NCBI RefSeq assembly: GCF_004121055.1
Contig: NZ_PYAL01000008.1
Span: 310,001-374,000, forward strand
Reading direction: 5' to 3'
From: Achromobacter aloeverae
GTDB taxonomy: Bacteria > Pseudomonadota > Gammaproteobacteria > Burkholderiales > Burkholderiaceae_B
Length of the DNA: 64,000 bases
The notes under the pieces were generated by a model. It was not told the DNA's origin. It did no database searches and worked only from the letters and a program-made list of their open reading frames with translations. The position numbers were made by a program, and so were the translations under genes. Of the stretch, positions 1 through 12,270 are shown one piece after another (within the stretch, counting starts at the first letter, position 1; each line of letters opens with the position of its first letter).

Positions 1-1483
1 CGGACTCGGGTCGCAGCAGGCGCGCGCACATCATCGGCGTCAAGGACAGCGACACCACCAGCGATATCAGGATGGACACCGCCAGCGTGATGGCGAACTC
101 GCGGAACAGCCGTCCCACCACTTCCGTCATGAAGAGCAGGGGAATCAGCACGGCGATCAGCGAGAATGTCAGCGAGATCAGCGTGAAGCCGATCTGCCCC
201 GCGCCCTTGAGCGCCGCCTGCAAGGGCGTCTCGCCCTCTTCCAGGTGGCGCGCGATGTTCTCGATCATGACGATGGCGTCGTCGACCACGAAACCGGTGG
301 CGATGGTCAGCGCCATCAGCGTCAGGTTGTTCACCGTGAAGCCAGCCAGGTACATGATGCCGAACGTGCCCACCAACGAGAGCGGCACCACCACGCTGGG
401 AATGAAGGTGGCCGTCAGGCTGCGCAGGAACACGAACGTCACCATCACCACCAGCGCGATGGACAGGAGCAGTTCGAATCGCACGTCGCTGATGGAATCG
501 CGGATGGTCTGGGTACGGTCCGCCACCACGCTCACGTCCAGCGTGGCCGGCAGGGCCAGGCGCAGCTGCGGCATCAAGGCCTGGATGCGGTCGACCACGT
601 CGATCACATTGGCGTCCGGCTGGCGCTGCACGTTCAGCAGGATGGCCGGCTTGTCGCCCGCCCAGGCGGCCTGCCGGATATCCTCGGCGCCCTGCACGGT
701 CTGCGCGACGTCCGACAGGCGCAGGGGGGCGTTGTTGCGATAGGCGATGATCAGGTCGTTGTAGTCGAGCGGCGTCTTCAGCTGGTCATTGGCGTTGATG
801 GTGGTCGAGCGCATCGGCCCGTCCAGGTTGCCCTTGGGCTGGTTGACGTTGGCGCCGACGATCGCGGTGCGCAGGTCCGACAGCGACAGGCCATTGCCCG
901 CCAGCGCCTGTGGATTGACGCGCACGCGCACGGCCGGCCGCTGCCCGCCGGCGATGCTGACCAGGCCCACGCCCGGCACCTGGGACAGCTTCTGCGCCAT
1001 GCGCGTTTCGACCAGGTCGCGCACCTGCGGCAGCGGCATGGTGGGCGAACTGATCGCCAGCGTCAGCACGGGCGCGTCGGCGGGGTTGACCTTGTTGTAG
1101 GTCGGCGGCACCGGCAGGTCGTTGGGCAACAGGTTGGACGCCGCGTTGATGGCGGCCTGCACCTCCTGCTCGGCCACGTCCAGCGATAGATTCAGGCTGA
1201 ACTGCAGGGTGATCACGGAAGCGCCGCCCGAACTGGTGGACGACATCTGGTTCAACCCCGGCATCTGGCCGAACTGGCGCTCCAGCGGCGATGTCACCAG
1301 CGAGGTCATGACGTCCGGGCTGGCGCCCGGATACAGGGTCACTACCTGGATGGTCGGATAATCGACCTCGGGCAGCGCCGCCACCGGCAGCAGCCGATAG
1401 GCGATCACGCCCGCGATCAGGATGGCCACCATCAACAGGGTGGTGGCCACCGGCCGCAGGATGAAGATGCGTGACGGACTCAC
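1..1483 (-). CDS. mdtB: RND multidrug efflux permease, MdtB-like (3' end cut by window edge)
   Basis: Inner-membrane proton-driven drug pump of the RND (AcrB/MdtB) family; about 494 N-terminal residues are visible and the rest lies beyond position 1. Translation from the GTG at 1483 gives a short cytoplasmic start, a first membrane helix (about residues 8-27), a large periplasmic loop, then the TM2-TM4 block. The proton-relay pair appears as [11 protein letters not shown] near residue 400. The GTG overlaps the adaptor stop by four bases (GTGA), so the two are translationally coupled. MdtB versus MdtC or another RND permease cannot be settled from this half; family membership is clear. No outer-membrane channel gene is in view. 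Confidence 0.88.
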   Translation of the reverse strand, partial: MSPSRIFILRPVATTLLMVAILIAGVIAYRLLPVAALPEVDYPTIQVVTLYPGASPDVMTSLVTSPLERQFGQMPGLNQMSSTSSGGASVITLQFSLNLSLDVAEQEVQAAINAASNLLPNDLPVPPTYNKVNPADAPVLTLAISSPTMPLPQVRDLVETRMAQKLSQVPGVGLVSIAGGQRPAVRVRVNPQALAGNGLSLSDLRTAIVGANVNQPKGNLDGPMRSTTINANDQLKTPLDYNDLIIAYRNNAPLRLSDVAQTVQGAEDIRQAAWAGDKPAILLNVQRQPDANVIDVVDRIQALMPQLRLALPATLDVSVVADRTQTIRDSISDVRFELLLSIALVVMVTFVFLRSLTATFIPSVVVPLSLVGTFGIMYLAGFTVNNLTLMALTIATGFVVDDAIVMIENIARHLEEGETPLQAALKGAGQIGFTLISLTFSLIAVLIPLLFMTEVVGRLFREFAITLAVSILISLVVSLSLTPMMCARLLRPES

Positions 1484-2886
1484 GGCGTGGTCCTGGCCGG
1501 CACGGCGGTGCTGGCGCCCGGCTCCGCGCCCAGCGCGGCGCCGGGCGTGGCGGGAATGGTGCTGGTGGGATCGGTGACCACTTCCACCTTGGCGCCGGCA
1601 CGCAGGCGGTCGGTGCCTTCGGTGACCACGCGGTCGCCCGGCTTCAGGCCGTCTTCGATGGCGACCATATCGTTGTTGACGGGGCCCAGCTTCAGCTGGC
1701 GCACCACGACGGTGTTGTCGGGTTGCGCGACGAACACGAACGGTCCCTTGGAACCCCGCTGGACGGCGCCATTGGGAATGACGGTCACGCCCTTGCGCGT
1801 CTCGACATGCAGGCGCACGTTGACGAACTGGTTGGGGAAGAGGATGTCGTCGGTGTTATCGAAGCGCGCCTTCAGTTTCAGCGTGCCGGTGGTCACGTCT
1901 ATCTGGTTGTCCAGGGTCTCCAGCGTACCGGAGGACAGCAGCTTGGTATTGGCCCGGTCGTAGGCGAAAACTTCCATGGCATGCCCGGCGCGCAACTGCT
2001 CGCGTACCGCCGGCAGCTGCGTTTCGGGCAGGGTGAAGACCACCGCGATGGGCTGCGTCTGCGTGATCACCACCAGGCCGTTGGTATCGCCCGAGGACAC
2101 GAGGTTGCCCTGGTCCACCTGGCGCAGCCCCAGGCGTCCGGTAAGGGGCGCGGTGATACGCGCATAGGTCAGCTGCAAGCGGGCCGAATCGACGTTGGCC
2201 TGGTCGGTCTTGGCCGTGCCCTCGTATTGGCGCACCAGCGCGGCCTGGGTGTCGACCTGCTGCTTGGCGATGGATTCCTGCTTCAACAGGGCCTGGTAGC
2301 GCGCGAGATCGCGGCGGGCGTTGTCCAGCTGCGCCAGGTTCTGGGTCTGCGTGCCGAGGGCCTGGGCCAATTGGACCTCATAAGGCCGGGGATCGACCTG
2401 CGCCAGGACGTCGCCCGCCTTCACATACTGGCCTTCCTTGAAATTCACCTTGACCAGTTCGCCGTCGACCCGGCTGCGCACGGTCACGGTGTTGTAGGCG
2501 GTGACGGTGCCCAGGGCAGGCAGCGAAATATCCATGTCCTGGGTGGCGGCGGTAAAGACACGCACGGGTACCGCGGCTTCGCCCATGCCGGCGCCGGCCG
2601 GGCCGGCGGCCCGGCCGCCCGGGCGCGGGCCTCGGCCCGCGCCACCCTGGGCACCCTGCTGCTGCCCCTGGGCCCCGGCCGCCTGGGGCGTCCCGCCCGT
2701 GGGTGCGCCCGTGGCGCCCGGGGCGCTGGCGGCTGCATGCTGGCCATTGCGCGGCCCCCTTCCCCCCTGGTTGGCCGGTCGCAGGACCAGCCATGCGATA
2801 CCGGCCACGATCAGGACGACTATCGTCCAGCCGATCACGCGGCGGCGTGTGCGGGCGGACTTGGTGGCGGCAGTAGGTTCAACCAT
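1480..2886 (-). CDS. mdtA: RND efflux periplasmic adaptor (membrane fusion protein), MdtA-like
   Basis: Periplasmic adaptor linking the RND permease to an outer-membrane channel. Residues 15-37 form one membrane anchor. Residues about 38-104 are an unusually long linker of Gly, Ala, Pro and Gln. After that come the biotinyl/lipoyl half-motifs ([20 protein letters not shown]), an alpha-hairpin (about 165-215), the second lipoyl half ([11 protein letters not shown]) and beta-barrel domains. At 468 residues it is longer than typical MdtA (about 415), and the linker accounts for the excess. It is the first gene of the operon and overlaps the permease by four bases. Confidence 0.9.
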   Translation of the reverse strand: MVEPTAATKSARTRRRVIGWTIVVLIVAGIAWLVLRPANQGGRGPRNGQHAAASAPGATGAPTGGTPQAAGAQGQQQGAQGGAGRGPRPGGRAAGPAGAGMGEAAVPVRVFTAATQDMDISLPALGTVTAYNTVTVRSRVDGELVKVNFKEGQYVKAGDVLAQVDPRPYEVQLAQALGTQTQNLAQLDNARRDLARYQALLKQESIAKQQVDTQAALVRQYEGTAKTDQANVDSARLQLTYARITAPLTGRLGLRQVDQGNLVSSGDTNGLVVITQTQPIAVVFTLPETQLPAVREQLRAGHAMEVFAYDRANTKLLSSGTLETLDNQIDVTTGTLKLKARFDNTDDILFPNQFVNVRLHVETRKGVTVIPNGAVQRGSKGPFVFVAQPDNTVVVRQLKLGPVNNDMVAIEDGLKPGDRVVTEGTDRLRAGAKVEVVTDPTSTIPATPGAALGAEPGASTAVPARTTP

Positions 2887-2949
2887 TTGATGGGCATCCG
2901 ACGTCTATTCGGCAAAAAGAGCCGCTATTGTCCATCAATGCCCCGGGTT

Positions 2950-2977
2950 TTTATATGTAGGGGTCTGAGATTTGAAA
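2950..2977 (-). promoter_or_regulatory. candidate sigma70 promoter for the efflux operon
   Basis: Reading the minus strand, TTTCAA (2977-2972) and TATAAA (2955-2950) are separated by 16 bases and lie about 65 bases upstream of the adaptor start. The stretch is AT-rich in an otherwise GC-rich region. Assigned by eye; no transcription data. The rest of 2887-3147 shows no gene. Confidence 0.35.
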
Positions 2978-3147
2978 TCGACCGCAACAGGATTTGGGCG
3001 CGAAATGGGGCGCCATCAGCAATCCGACAGTCTTTTCACTATTAATTTACGAAATCCGGGGCGATTCCAGGGTCAAGGTGCGCCTGCCCGCAGCGGAAGA
3101 CGCCAGCCCGATCGCGCCCTGAACAAGGCGCCGCGGCCGGCCGCGGC

Positions 3148-3900
3148 TCAGGTGCTGCAAAGCGACATCTGGAACGTGACGTCGCGGTTTACCTGCTGTG
3201 GCTTCAATTCGCCGCCCTGGGTAGAAAACCTTATCCAAATCATGTACTTATTGGCGCTTATCTCGGGAAAGACGCCAACCTCGTCCGCGACCCAGACGCG
3301 CAGCAGCTGGTGGGAACGACCACCGAGCATTTGCTGGAACGCGCCTTGTTCGGCCGTCGCTTCCTGCTTGCGGCCGGACTCGCGCAGCAGGCGCAAGCCT
3401 ATGGTCACGCCTTCGCTCAGGGGCTTGAGGGGAGCGATCCAGGCCTGCAGGTCGGCGCAGCGTGCCTCTTCGGGCTTGTGCTGCCAGGCATGGTAGGAGG
3501 GCATTTCGATCTGCGTGGCCCCGCCCGGCACCGCCAGGCGGCCACGCAGGCTCACCAGCCATTCGTTTTCGCGCAGCGGCTGGCCCGCCTTGCCCTGGGT
3601 GGACAAGGCGCTGGTCGTCCTTTCCATTTCGCGCAGCATGCCCTCGAGCGCATCTTGGGACACGCCCGGATGATCGCGCAAGGCCGCCAATTGCAGACGC
3701 TGACGCTCCATGTCCTGCAATACCGAAGTCTTGATGTCGGTACGCTCGATGGCATCGAGAATATCGAATATGGTCGCGACTGCGATCTGATGATTCTTGG
3801 CGTCGCCGGGCCGGGCGAAATAGAACAACCGGTCGAAGAGGTATTCGAGGCGCAGGTATGCCCGGATACGCTCGTTGAAGGGATATTCGTAAAGAATCAC
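3148..3900 (-). CDS. zapD: cell division protein ZapD (Z-ring associated)
   Basis: ZapD (YacF) is a cytoplasmic protein that binds the FtsZ C-terminal tail and bundles protofilaments at the Z-ring. The 250-residue product has the family length and the characteristic start (ILYEYPFNERIRAYLRLE), a helical N-terminal half and a beta-rich C-terminal half. Translation starts at a GTG (3900) with only a weak ribosome site. It lies downstream of the prepilin peptidase and coaE on the same strand, the usual betaproteobacterial order. The small zinc protein gene yacG that often follows is not found in the next 260 bases. Confidence 0.92.
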   Translation of the reverse strand: MILYEYPFNERIRAYLRLEYLFDRLFYFARPGDAKNHQIAVATIFDILDAIERTDIKTSVLQDMERQRLQLAALRDHPGVSQDALEGMLREMERTTSALSTQGKAGQPLRENEWLVSLRGRLAVPGGATQIEMPSYHAWQHKPEEARCADLQAWIAPLKPLSEGVTIGLRLLRESGRKQEATAEQGAFQQMLGGRSHQLLRVWVADEVGVFPEISANKYMIWIRFSTQGGELKPQQVNRDVTFQMSLCST

Positions 3901-3955
3901 GCTCGATACAGGTCCGTCATTAAACCGGCCACGGCCGGAATGGTTTGGGGAAACA

Positions 3956-4600
3956 TCATGCGCCGCGATTCATGGACGCCGCCAACATGCACCACTGTTC
4001 ATGCAGGATTTTCGCCCGCGCGCGCAATTGTTCCGGCGAGGTCGCGCCGTCGTTGAGAATCACGTCGTGCGCGGCCGCCAGGCGGGTTGCCCGCGCGACC
4101 TGTGCCGCCATAATACGCTGGATGGTGGATATCGTCAGCCCACTACGCGACTGCACGCGGGCAATCTGTGTATCGGGATCGCAATCGATAACGCATATGC
4201 GATCGACACGCTGCGCCCACCGTCCCGACTCAATCAGCAAGGGCACGACGAAAACCACGTAGCAACCCTGGGCCGCCACGGCTTGCGCTTCGACATGCTG
4301 GCCGATCAGCGGATGCAGGATAGCCTCCAGCCGCGCGCGCGCTTGCGCATCCCCGAATACCTGTTCTCGCATCCAGTCGCGGTCCAGCGCCCCATCGGCG
4401 CGGCGCGCGCGCGGGCCGAAGGCCTGCTCGATGGCCGGCATCGCGGCGCCGCCTGGCGCCGTCAAGCGATGAGCAATCTGATCGGTATCGATCACGCTGG
4501 CGCCCCACTCCGACAAGAGATCCGCAACACGGCTCTTGCCCGAACCGATGCCGCCGGTCAGGCCGATTTTCAAACGCGGAGGGGATGCGGTGGAACTCAT
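3956..4600 (-). CDS. coaE: dephospho-CoA kinase
   Basis: Catalyses the last step of coenzyme A synthesis, phosphorylating the 3'-hydroxyl of dephospho-CoA with ATP. The 214-residue protein opens with the P-loop GLTGGIGSGKS (residues 13-23) followed by the substrate-site stretch IDTDQIAHRLT. Length and fold order match the family. The ATG at 4600 has no strong Shine-Dalgarno; a short run of TG dinucleotides lies just upstream. It sits between the prepilin peptidase gene (60 bases away) and zapD (55 bases away), probably in one transcript. Confidence 0.95.
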   Translation of the reverse strand: MSSTASPPRLKIGLTGGIGSGKSRVADLLSEWGASVIDTDQIAHRLTAPGGAAMPAIEQAFGPRARRADGALDRDWMREQVFGDAQARARLEAILHPLIGQHVEAQAVAAQGCYVVFVVPLLIESGRWAQRVDRICVIDCDPDTQIARVQSRSGLTISTIQRIMAAQVARATRLAAAHDVILNDGATSPEQLRARAKILHEQWCMLAASMNRGA

Positions 4601-4660
4601 GGCGGTGTGTGTGTTTGCGTCTGGTTACCCATGGTTGCGCTTCTGCTTTCCGGCAGGGGG

Positions 4661-5509
4661 CTAGAAAGGCCAGCCCGTCGAAATGCCGCTACCGAACAAT
4701 GCCACGATACCAGCCGCCGCCAGGTAAGGGCCGAAGGGTTGCGGCTGGCCACGCCGCGCGCGCCGCGTGGCGATCAGCAACAGGCCCACCAATGCGCCGG
4801 CCAGGGACGCCGCCAGCAGCATCAGCGGCAGCGCCGCCAAGCCCAGCCAGGCGCCCAGGGCCGCCAATAACTTGAAGTCGCCGTAGCCCATGCCCTCGCG
4901 CCCGGTCATCAATCGATAACCGTGGAACAGCAGCCACAGCATGCCGTAGCCCACGGCCGCGCCCAGCACGGCCTGGCCCGCGGGCGCGAACGTGCCGGCG
5001 ACATTCACCAGCAGGCCGGCCCACAACAGCGGCAGGGTGATGGCGTCCGGCAGCAGGCCGGTGTCCATGTCGATCCAGGCCAGGGCCAGCAAGGCCGCCA
5101 CCAGCAGCATGGCCCACAAGGCCTGGGCGCCCGGGCCGAAGCGCCAGACGCAGGCGGCGAAGCCCACGGCCGTCAGGCATTCCAGCGCCGGGTAACGCCA
5201 TGCGATGGGCTGGCCGCAATCGGCGCAACGGCCTCGCAGCAGCAGCCAGCCGACCAGCGGCAGCCGGCGCCAGCCCGTGATCGGCGCCTGGCAGGCAGGG
5301 CAGCGACTGGCGGGCCGCCACAGGCTGGGACGTTCCTCGTCCACCGGCATGTCCTCGCCGCGCCACTCGCGGAATTGCGCCTCCCAGTCGTAGTCCATGA
5401 TCCGGGGCAGGCGTTCGACGACCGTGGTGAGCCAGGACCCGACGACCAGGCCCACCAGGGCGGCCAGGCAAATCGCGCTCGTCATGTCGATGGCAGGTGT
5501 GGACTGCAT
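4661..5509 (-). CDS. pilD: type IV prepilin peptidase / N-methyltransferase
   Basis: Bifunctional inner-membrane aspartic protease that cleaves prepilin leader peptides and methylates the new N-terminus. Visible are two CxxC pairs (CPACQ and CADCG, near residues 70-98) in the cytoplasmic zinc loop of the methylase domain. The two catalytic aspartates of the GxGD protease family appear in IDMDTGLLPD and GMGYGDFKLL. Multiple hydrophobic helices follow. An in-frame ORF extends 42 bases further upstream, but the ATG at 5509 has a clear AAGGAG four bases before it, so I use that start (282 residues). No pilin genes are in the window. Confidence 0.92.
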   Translation of the reverse strand: MQSTPAIDMTSAICLAALVGLVVGSWLTTVVERLPRIMDYDWEAQFREWRGEDMPVDEERPSLWRPASRCPACQAPITGWRRLPLVGWLLLRGRCADCGQPIAWRYPALECLTAVGFAACVWRFGPGAQALWAMLLVAALLALAWIDMDTGLLPDAITLPLLWAGLLVNVAGTFAPAGQAVLGAAVGYGMLWLLFHGYRLMTGREGMGYGDFKLLAALGAWLGLAALPLMLLAASLAGALVGLLLIATRRARRGQPQPFGPYLAAAGIVALFGSGISTGWPF

Positions 5510-5726
5510 GTCGCTCCTTGAAGGGCCGTTGCGGCGGCCGTCGACGCGCATTATTCAGCCAGGCGCCCGAATGTCAAAATGCCGCGACACCCGGCGGCCG
5601 CGGGACTCGCTGCGTCGCCATGGACACAGCCATCCGCCGGCGAGGGCGCCCGGTCAAAATACCGTCGCCCGCAGTGTCACAATCATGCGTAGAATTACCT
5701 TTAACTTTTTGATTCCTGGATACATC

Positions 5727-6506
5727 ATGCCCGCCGCGCTCGAACCTCTCACGCCTGCCCCAGTTTCCGCACGTACGAGCCTGACGGCCGCCAGTGTCAT
5801 CGCCCTGGCGGTGCTGGGTCCACTGACTGGCTGCGCCCAGCAACGCGAGCCCGGCTACTACGATCCGCCGGCTGCCAGCACCCAGGGAGACGCACAATAC
5901 AATGCCACCGGGGCCGGCTACCGCCCGGTGGTCCGCGCCCCTTCGCAATTGCAGATCGACCTGAAGCCGCCCACGCCCAGCCAGCAGCAGCAAGCCGCGG
6001 CGCAGCAACAACGCGCCATGCAGGAAGGCCATGTGGCCGAGGACGGCCAGCCCGCGCCGGTTGCCGTCGCCAGCGCCGACACGCCCGCGCCCCCGCCGGC
6101 CGCGCAGCCGGGCAGCAAGCTGGTGCCCCAGCCGCAGACCTACATGGGCACCCTGCCCTGTTTCGCCGCCGGCCTGAACTGCGAAGCCCAGCGCATCACC
6201 CTGACGTTGGCGCCCAATGGTCGTTGGCGCGGCCGTTCCGCCTACCTGGCCGACGCCGCCAACAAGGAAAAATCGGTTGCCGAACAAGGGTGCTGGGAAG
6301 CCACCGACGAGAAGCCGCCACGCGTCTTCCTGACGAGGGCCGACGGCAGTTCGCGCGCCGAATTCGTGGTCGCGGCCAATAACGTGCTACGCCTGCGCGC
6401 CCTGGCCGGTGTCGCGCCGAATTTGAACTACACGCTGACGCGCCAGCCCGACATCGATCCCATCGACGAGCTGTCCAAGCAGACCGCGCCGAAGTGCGGT
6501 AGCTGA
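5727..6506 (+). CDS. NlpE-domain-like lipoprotein, function unknown
   Basis: Predicted outer-membrane lipoprotein. A hydrophobic segment ends in a lipobox-like PLTGC, followed by a Gln/Pro/Ala-rich linker with an oligo-Gln run. The C-terminal domain (about 110 residues) begins YMGTLPC, like the NlpE N-terminal domain (GTLPCADC in NlpE), although the second cysteine is six residues away rather than two. An upstream in-frame ATG at 5685 is possible, but the 42 bases between are AT-rich with rare codons and look like leader, so I chose 5727. NlpE senses envelope or copper stress in enterics; that role here is only inference. Confidence 0.7.
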   Translation: MPAALEPLTPAPVSARTSLTAASVIALAVLGPLTGCAQQREPGYYDPPAASTQGDAQYNATGAGYRPVVRAPSQLQIDLKPPTPSQQQQAAAQQQRAMQEGHVAEDGQPAPVAVASADTPAPPPAAQPGSKLVPQPQTYMGTLPCFAAGLNCEAQRITLTLAPNGRWRGRSAYLADAANKEKSVAEQGCWEATDEKPPRVFLTRADGSSRAEFVVAANNVLRLRALAGVAPNLNYTLTRQPDIDPIDELSKQTAPKCGS

Positions 6507-6524
6507 ATGCGGTAGCGCCCTGTC

Positions 6525-6914
6525 CTACTCCCGCGCCCTCCGGTGCGGGCATACCCGACAGGCAAGCTCCATGGTGGAACGCACCCCCATCTTGCGCAGG
6601 ATATTGGCGCGATGGGCTTCCGCCGTGCGCGACGATATCGACAGTTCGATGGAGATGTACTTGTTGGACTTCCCGCTGACCAGGTAAGGCAGGATATCCC
6701 TTTCGCGGCGCGTGAGATTTCCCTGGGGCGGGTAGCCGTCCGGACAGGTCACGAGGCCGGAAGACCCGGCCGATGCGCCGACAGATGAGCCGGCGGATGC
6801 GCCGACCGATAAGCCAACTGATACGCCAACAGGGCCGGCCAAGCGCAGAGAAGCGCGCGGAGAAGCGGGTGCGGGCATCGCCGCCACATGCGCCACATGC
6901 ATACGAGCCATCAT
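6525..6914 (-). CDS. HTH-only LuxR-family protein with VGxS repeat linker
   Basis: A 129-residue protein with a LuxR/GerE helix-turn-helix in its C-terminal half (LTRRERDILPYLVSGKSNKY to RANILRKMGV). No receiver or ligand domain is present. The N-terminal half is low complexity: six tetrapeptides of the form [VA]-G-x-S encoded by a 12-bp tandem repeat. The ATG at 6914 is preceded by AAGGA at four bases. It is convergent with the lipoprotein gene and downstream of panC. It probably binds DNA; target and input are unknown. Confidence 0.65.
   Translation of the reverse strand: MMARMHVAHVAAMPAPASPRASLRLAGPVGVSVGLSVGASAGSSVGASAGSSGLVTCPDGYPPQGNLTRRERDILPYLVSGKSNKYISIELSISSRTAEAHRANILRKMGVRSTMELACRVCPHRRARE
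6766..6836 (-). repeat. 12-bp coding tandem repeat (about 6 units, VGxS tetrapeptides)
   Basis: On the minus strand, degenerate 12-base units of the type GTCGGCGCATCG follow one another inside the LuxR-type gene. They encode tetrapeptides VGVS, VGLS, VGAS, AGSS, VGAS, AGSS. Copy-number change would alter linker length without a frameshift. Confidence 0.75.
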
Positions 6915-7007
6915 GCTGTCCTTCCTCCATGTCAGGTGGAAGGCAGTCTTGCATGCCCCCGCAGGGCCGGGAAGCTGCCAGAACTTACAGGGGTGGACAG
7001 CGGCGTC

Positions 7008-7886
<879 letters not shown>

Positions 7887-8774
7887 TCAGGCCGCCTGCG
7901 CCACGCTGGTATAGGCCAGGCGGACGTAGATGGGCGCGTAGGGCTCGGCCTGGGTGATTTCCAGCAGCGACTCGCGCGCCAGCTCCAGCATGGCGATGAA
8001 GTGCACGACCACCACCGCCGCCGGCGCGCCTTCGTCCAGGCGCTCCATGAACATGTCGGTGAACTCCATGAAGCGCACGTCGTTGAGGCGCCGCAGCATG
8101 TGGGTCATGTGGTCGCGCACGGACAGCTGTTCGCGCGTGATGTGATGGTGCGCGTTGAGCTTGGCGCGCTTCATGATGTCGGCCCAGGCCTGGCGCAGGT
8201 CTTCGGGGCTGACATCCGGCATGGCGCGTTCGACGGTGAGGTCGGCCACGGCTTGCGCGCGCGAGAAATCGCGACCCAGCTGCGGCAACGCGTCCAGCTT
8301 TTGCGCCGCCAGCTTCATTTGTTCGTATTCGAGCAGGCGCCGCACCAGTTCGGCGCGCGGATCCTCGACTTCCTCGCCGGTATCGCTTTTCTTCACCGGC
8401 AGCAGCATCCGCGACTTGATCTCGATGAGCATCGCCGCCATGAGCAGGTATTCCGCCGCCAACTCCAGGTTGTGCACGCGGATCTGTTCGACATACGACA
8501 GGTATTGCCGGGTGACATCCGCCATGGGGATGTCCAGCACATTGAAGTTCTGCTTGCGGATCAGGTACAGCAACAGGTCCAGCGGCCCCTCGAAGGCCTC
8601 CAGGAAGATTTCCAGCGCATCGGGCGGGATATAGAGATCCTGGGGCAGCTTGAACAACGGCTCGCCGTACAGGCGCGCGAACGCCACGCTGTCGACGACG
8701 TCGGGCGTGCTATCCACGGAGGGTTCCACCAGCGCGGCCAGGTCCGAACCCGGCACGGAGGGATGCTGCGGCAT
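7887..8774 (-). CDS. scpA: segregation and condensation protein A
   Basis: Kleisin subunit of the SMC-ScpA-ScpB condensin. The 295-residue protein has the N-terminal SMC-neck-binding block (FEGPLDLLLYLIRKQNFNVL, residues about 60-80), a helical middle and a C-terminal winged helix. The first 50 or so residues are an extension over shorter homologues. Downstream of the DUF3460 gene by 17 bases and upstream of panC, so probably one transcript. scpB is not in the window. Confidence 0.93.
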   Translation of the reverse strand: MPQHPSVPGSDLAALVEPSVDSTPDVVDSVAFARLYGEPLFKLPQDLYIPPDALEIFLEAFEGPLDLLLYLIRKQNFNVLDIPMADVTRQYLSYVEQIRVHNLELAAEYLLMAAMLIEIKSRMLLPVKKSDTGEEVEDPRAELVRRLLEYEQMKLAAQKLDALPQLGRDFSRAQAVADLTVERAMPDVSPEDLRQAWADIMKRAKLNAHHHITREQLSVRDHMTHMLRRLNDVRFMEFTDMFMERLDEGAPAAVVVVHFIAMLELARESLLEITQAEPYAPIYVRLAYTSVAQAA

Positions 8775-8791
8775 GGCCGGGACTGAGCGCG

Positions 8792-8980
8792 TCAGTCCGC
8801 TGCGTAGACGTAAGGCTTCTGCTGCACGCGGGCGGCGCGGAATCCCTCGAGCAGTTCGGGATCCTGCGGCTTGTCCCAGAGCAGCCCGCGACCTTCGCGC
8901 TGGCGCTTTTCGACATCGGGATGGGCCTGTTTGTATTGCTTCAGGAACAGGGTGATCTCGGACTCGTAGGTTTTGGCCAT
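8792..8980 (-). CDS. DUF3460 family small protein
   Basis: A 62-residue soluble protein (begins MAKTYESEITLFLKQYK) that matches the betaproteobacterial DUF3460 family as I know it; function is unknown. It is helical, charged, without a signal peptide, and ends near the scpA start, suggesting co-transcription. The short length and close packing with scpA and panC support a real gene. Confidence 0.75.
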   Translation of the reverse strand: MAKTYESEITLFLKQYKQAHPDVEKRQREGRGLLWDKPQDPELLEGFRAARVQQKPYVYAAD

Positions 8981-9284
8981 GGCACCAATGGTGGTGGGTG
9001 GGTTGGTGGGTTGTATTGCCGCCAGTTTACTTCACGGCGGCCCAAGTCGGCGGTCCAAGCCGGCGACCCGACTGCCTGGGCCGGCCAGTTCCCTGCCCGG
9101 ACAGGCGGCCCCGTCCCGCGCCGTCCCGGCGCCGGGGCGTCCTACCCGCCAGCCGTGTCCACCCAATGGACACCCCGTCCCCCCGGACACCTCCCGTCCG
9201 CCAGGCGTTAAGCAGTCCGCCAGAGGCCCCGGTTTACAATACGCAAGCTCACGCCGTCGCCCTCCGCCGCGCCATCCCGTCTCC
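8981..9284. other. divergent intergenic region
   Basis: About 300 bases between the DUF3460 gene (minus) and the first MFS gene (plus). It is very GC-rich, and all ORFs crossing it look like compositional shadows. The only promoter-like element seen is TACAAT at 9235-9240, 44 bases before the MFS start, without a convincing -35 box. Confidence 0.4.
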
Positions 9285-10749
9285 ATGTCCGCCTCGTCCT
9301 CAGCCATTTCCGCCGCCCCAGACCAAGACCCTGATGCCTTGCGCGCCGCCCGCATGATCCCCTTTATCGTGGGCTGCGCGCTGTTCATGCAAATGCTCGA
9401 CGCCACGGTGGTGGCGACCGCCCTGCCGGCCATGGCCGCCTCGCTGTCTTCCACGCCGGTGCGGCTGAACGTGGCCATTACGTCCTACCTGCTGGCGGCG
9501 GCGGTGTTCGTGCCCATCAGTGGCTGGGCGGCCGACCGTTTCGGCGCAAGGCGCGTATTCATTGCCGCCATCGTCCTGTTCACGCTCAGTTCGGTGACCT
9601 GCGCCATTTCGCAAGACCTGGCGCAACTGGTGCTGTCCCGCATCGCCCAGGGGATAGCCGGGGCCATGATGGTCCCCGTGGGCCGCATCATCCTGCTGCG
9701 GCTGGTGCCCAAGGAAGACCTGCTCAAGGCCATGTCCTTCCTGTCCATCCCGGCGCTGCTGGGACCGGTGATCGGGCCGCCGCTGGGGGGCTTCCTGGTC
9801 ACCTACGCATCCTGGCACTGGATTTTCCTCATCAATGTCCCGATGGGCGTGTTCGGCATCGCGCTGACCCTGCGCTACATCAAGGAAGTGCGCGACGCCG
9901 ATCCGCCCAGGCTGGACTGGCTGGGCTTTTTCCTCAGCGCCATCTGCCTGGCCACGCTGGTGACCGGTTTCGAGGCCGTGGGGCGAGACGTCATGAGCAG
10001 CGGCGAGTTGATGGGCGTGATCGCGGTGGGCCTGGTTTGCGGCTTCTGGTACGTGCGCCACTCGCGCTCGATCGACTACCCCATCATCGACCTGTCGCTG
10101 ATGCGCATCCCCACCTTCGCCATCTCCACCCTGGCCGGCAATCTCTGCCGGTTCACGGTGGGCGCCACGCCCTTCCTGCTGGCCATGCTGCTGCAGATCG
10201 GTTTCGGCCTGTCGCCGTTCTCCGCCGGCATGATCACCTTCGCCGGCGCCGCGGGCGCCCTGTTGATGAAGTTCGTGGCCACGCCCATCGTGCGCCGCTA
10301 CGGCTTTCGCCGCGTGCTCACCATCAATGCCCTGCTGACCGGCGCCTTCATCGTGGCCTGCGCCCTGTTCCGCCCCGGCACGCCTGCCTGGCTGATGATC
10401 CTCATCCTGCTGATCGGCGGCTTCTTCCGGTCGCTGCAGTTCACCGGCGTCAACACCCTCACCTACGCCGATATCCCGCCGCAGCTCATGAGCCGCGCCA
10501 GCAGTTTTTCCGCCATGGCGCAGCAGCTGGGCATCAGCCTAGGAGTGGGCGTCGCCGCGGTGACCCTGAACGTCAGCATGGCCCTGCGGGGAGCCGATAC
10601 ACTATCGGTCGGAGACACCGTCAGCGGTTTCATCGTCATCGGCATCCTGTGCGCGTTGTCGTATTTCTCTTTCCGCCGCCTGGAGCCCACCGCTGGCGAC
10701 CAGGTGAATGGCCGCAACCGCAAGGCGGCCGGAAGGATGAACAACGACA

Positions 10750-10760
<11 letters not shown>
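9285..10760 (+). CDS. DHA2-type MFS multidrug transporter (upstream copy)
   Basis: Inner-membrane drug:proton antiporter of the major facilitator superfamily. The 491-residue product has many hydrophobic segments, the loop-2/3 signature [13 protein letters not shown] and the motif C-like [14 protein letters not shown] typical of DHA exporters. The ATG at 9285 places the cytoplasmic N-terminus just before TM1; the longer upstream reading frame is low-complexity and non-conserved in appearance. It overlaps glpK by 11 bases. A second, clearly related MFS gene follows glpK. Substrate unknown. Confidence 0.88.

Positions 10761-12266
<1,506 letters not shown>

Positions 12267-12270
<4 letters not shown>

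Noticed and set aside
1471-3045. Plus-strand frame (524 codons) opposite the mdtA-like gene
   Set aside because: Low-complexity shadow of a conserved adaptor.
9035-9480. Minus-strand ORF at the start of the first MFS gene
   Set aside because: Overlaps the MFS coding region and the intergenic region, no domain; shadow.
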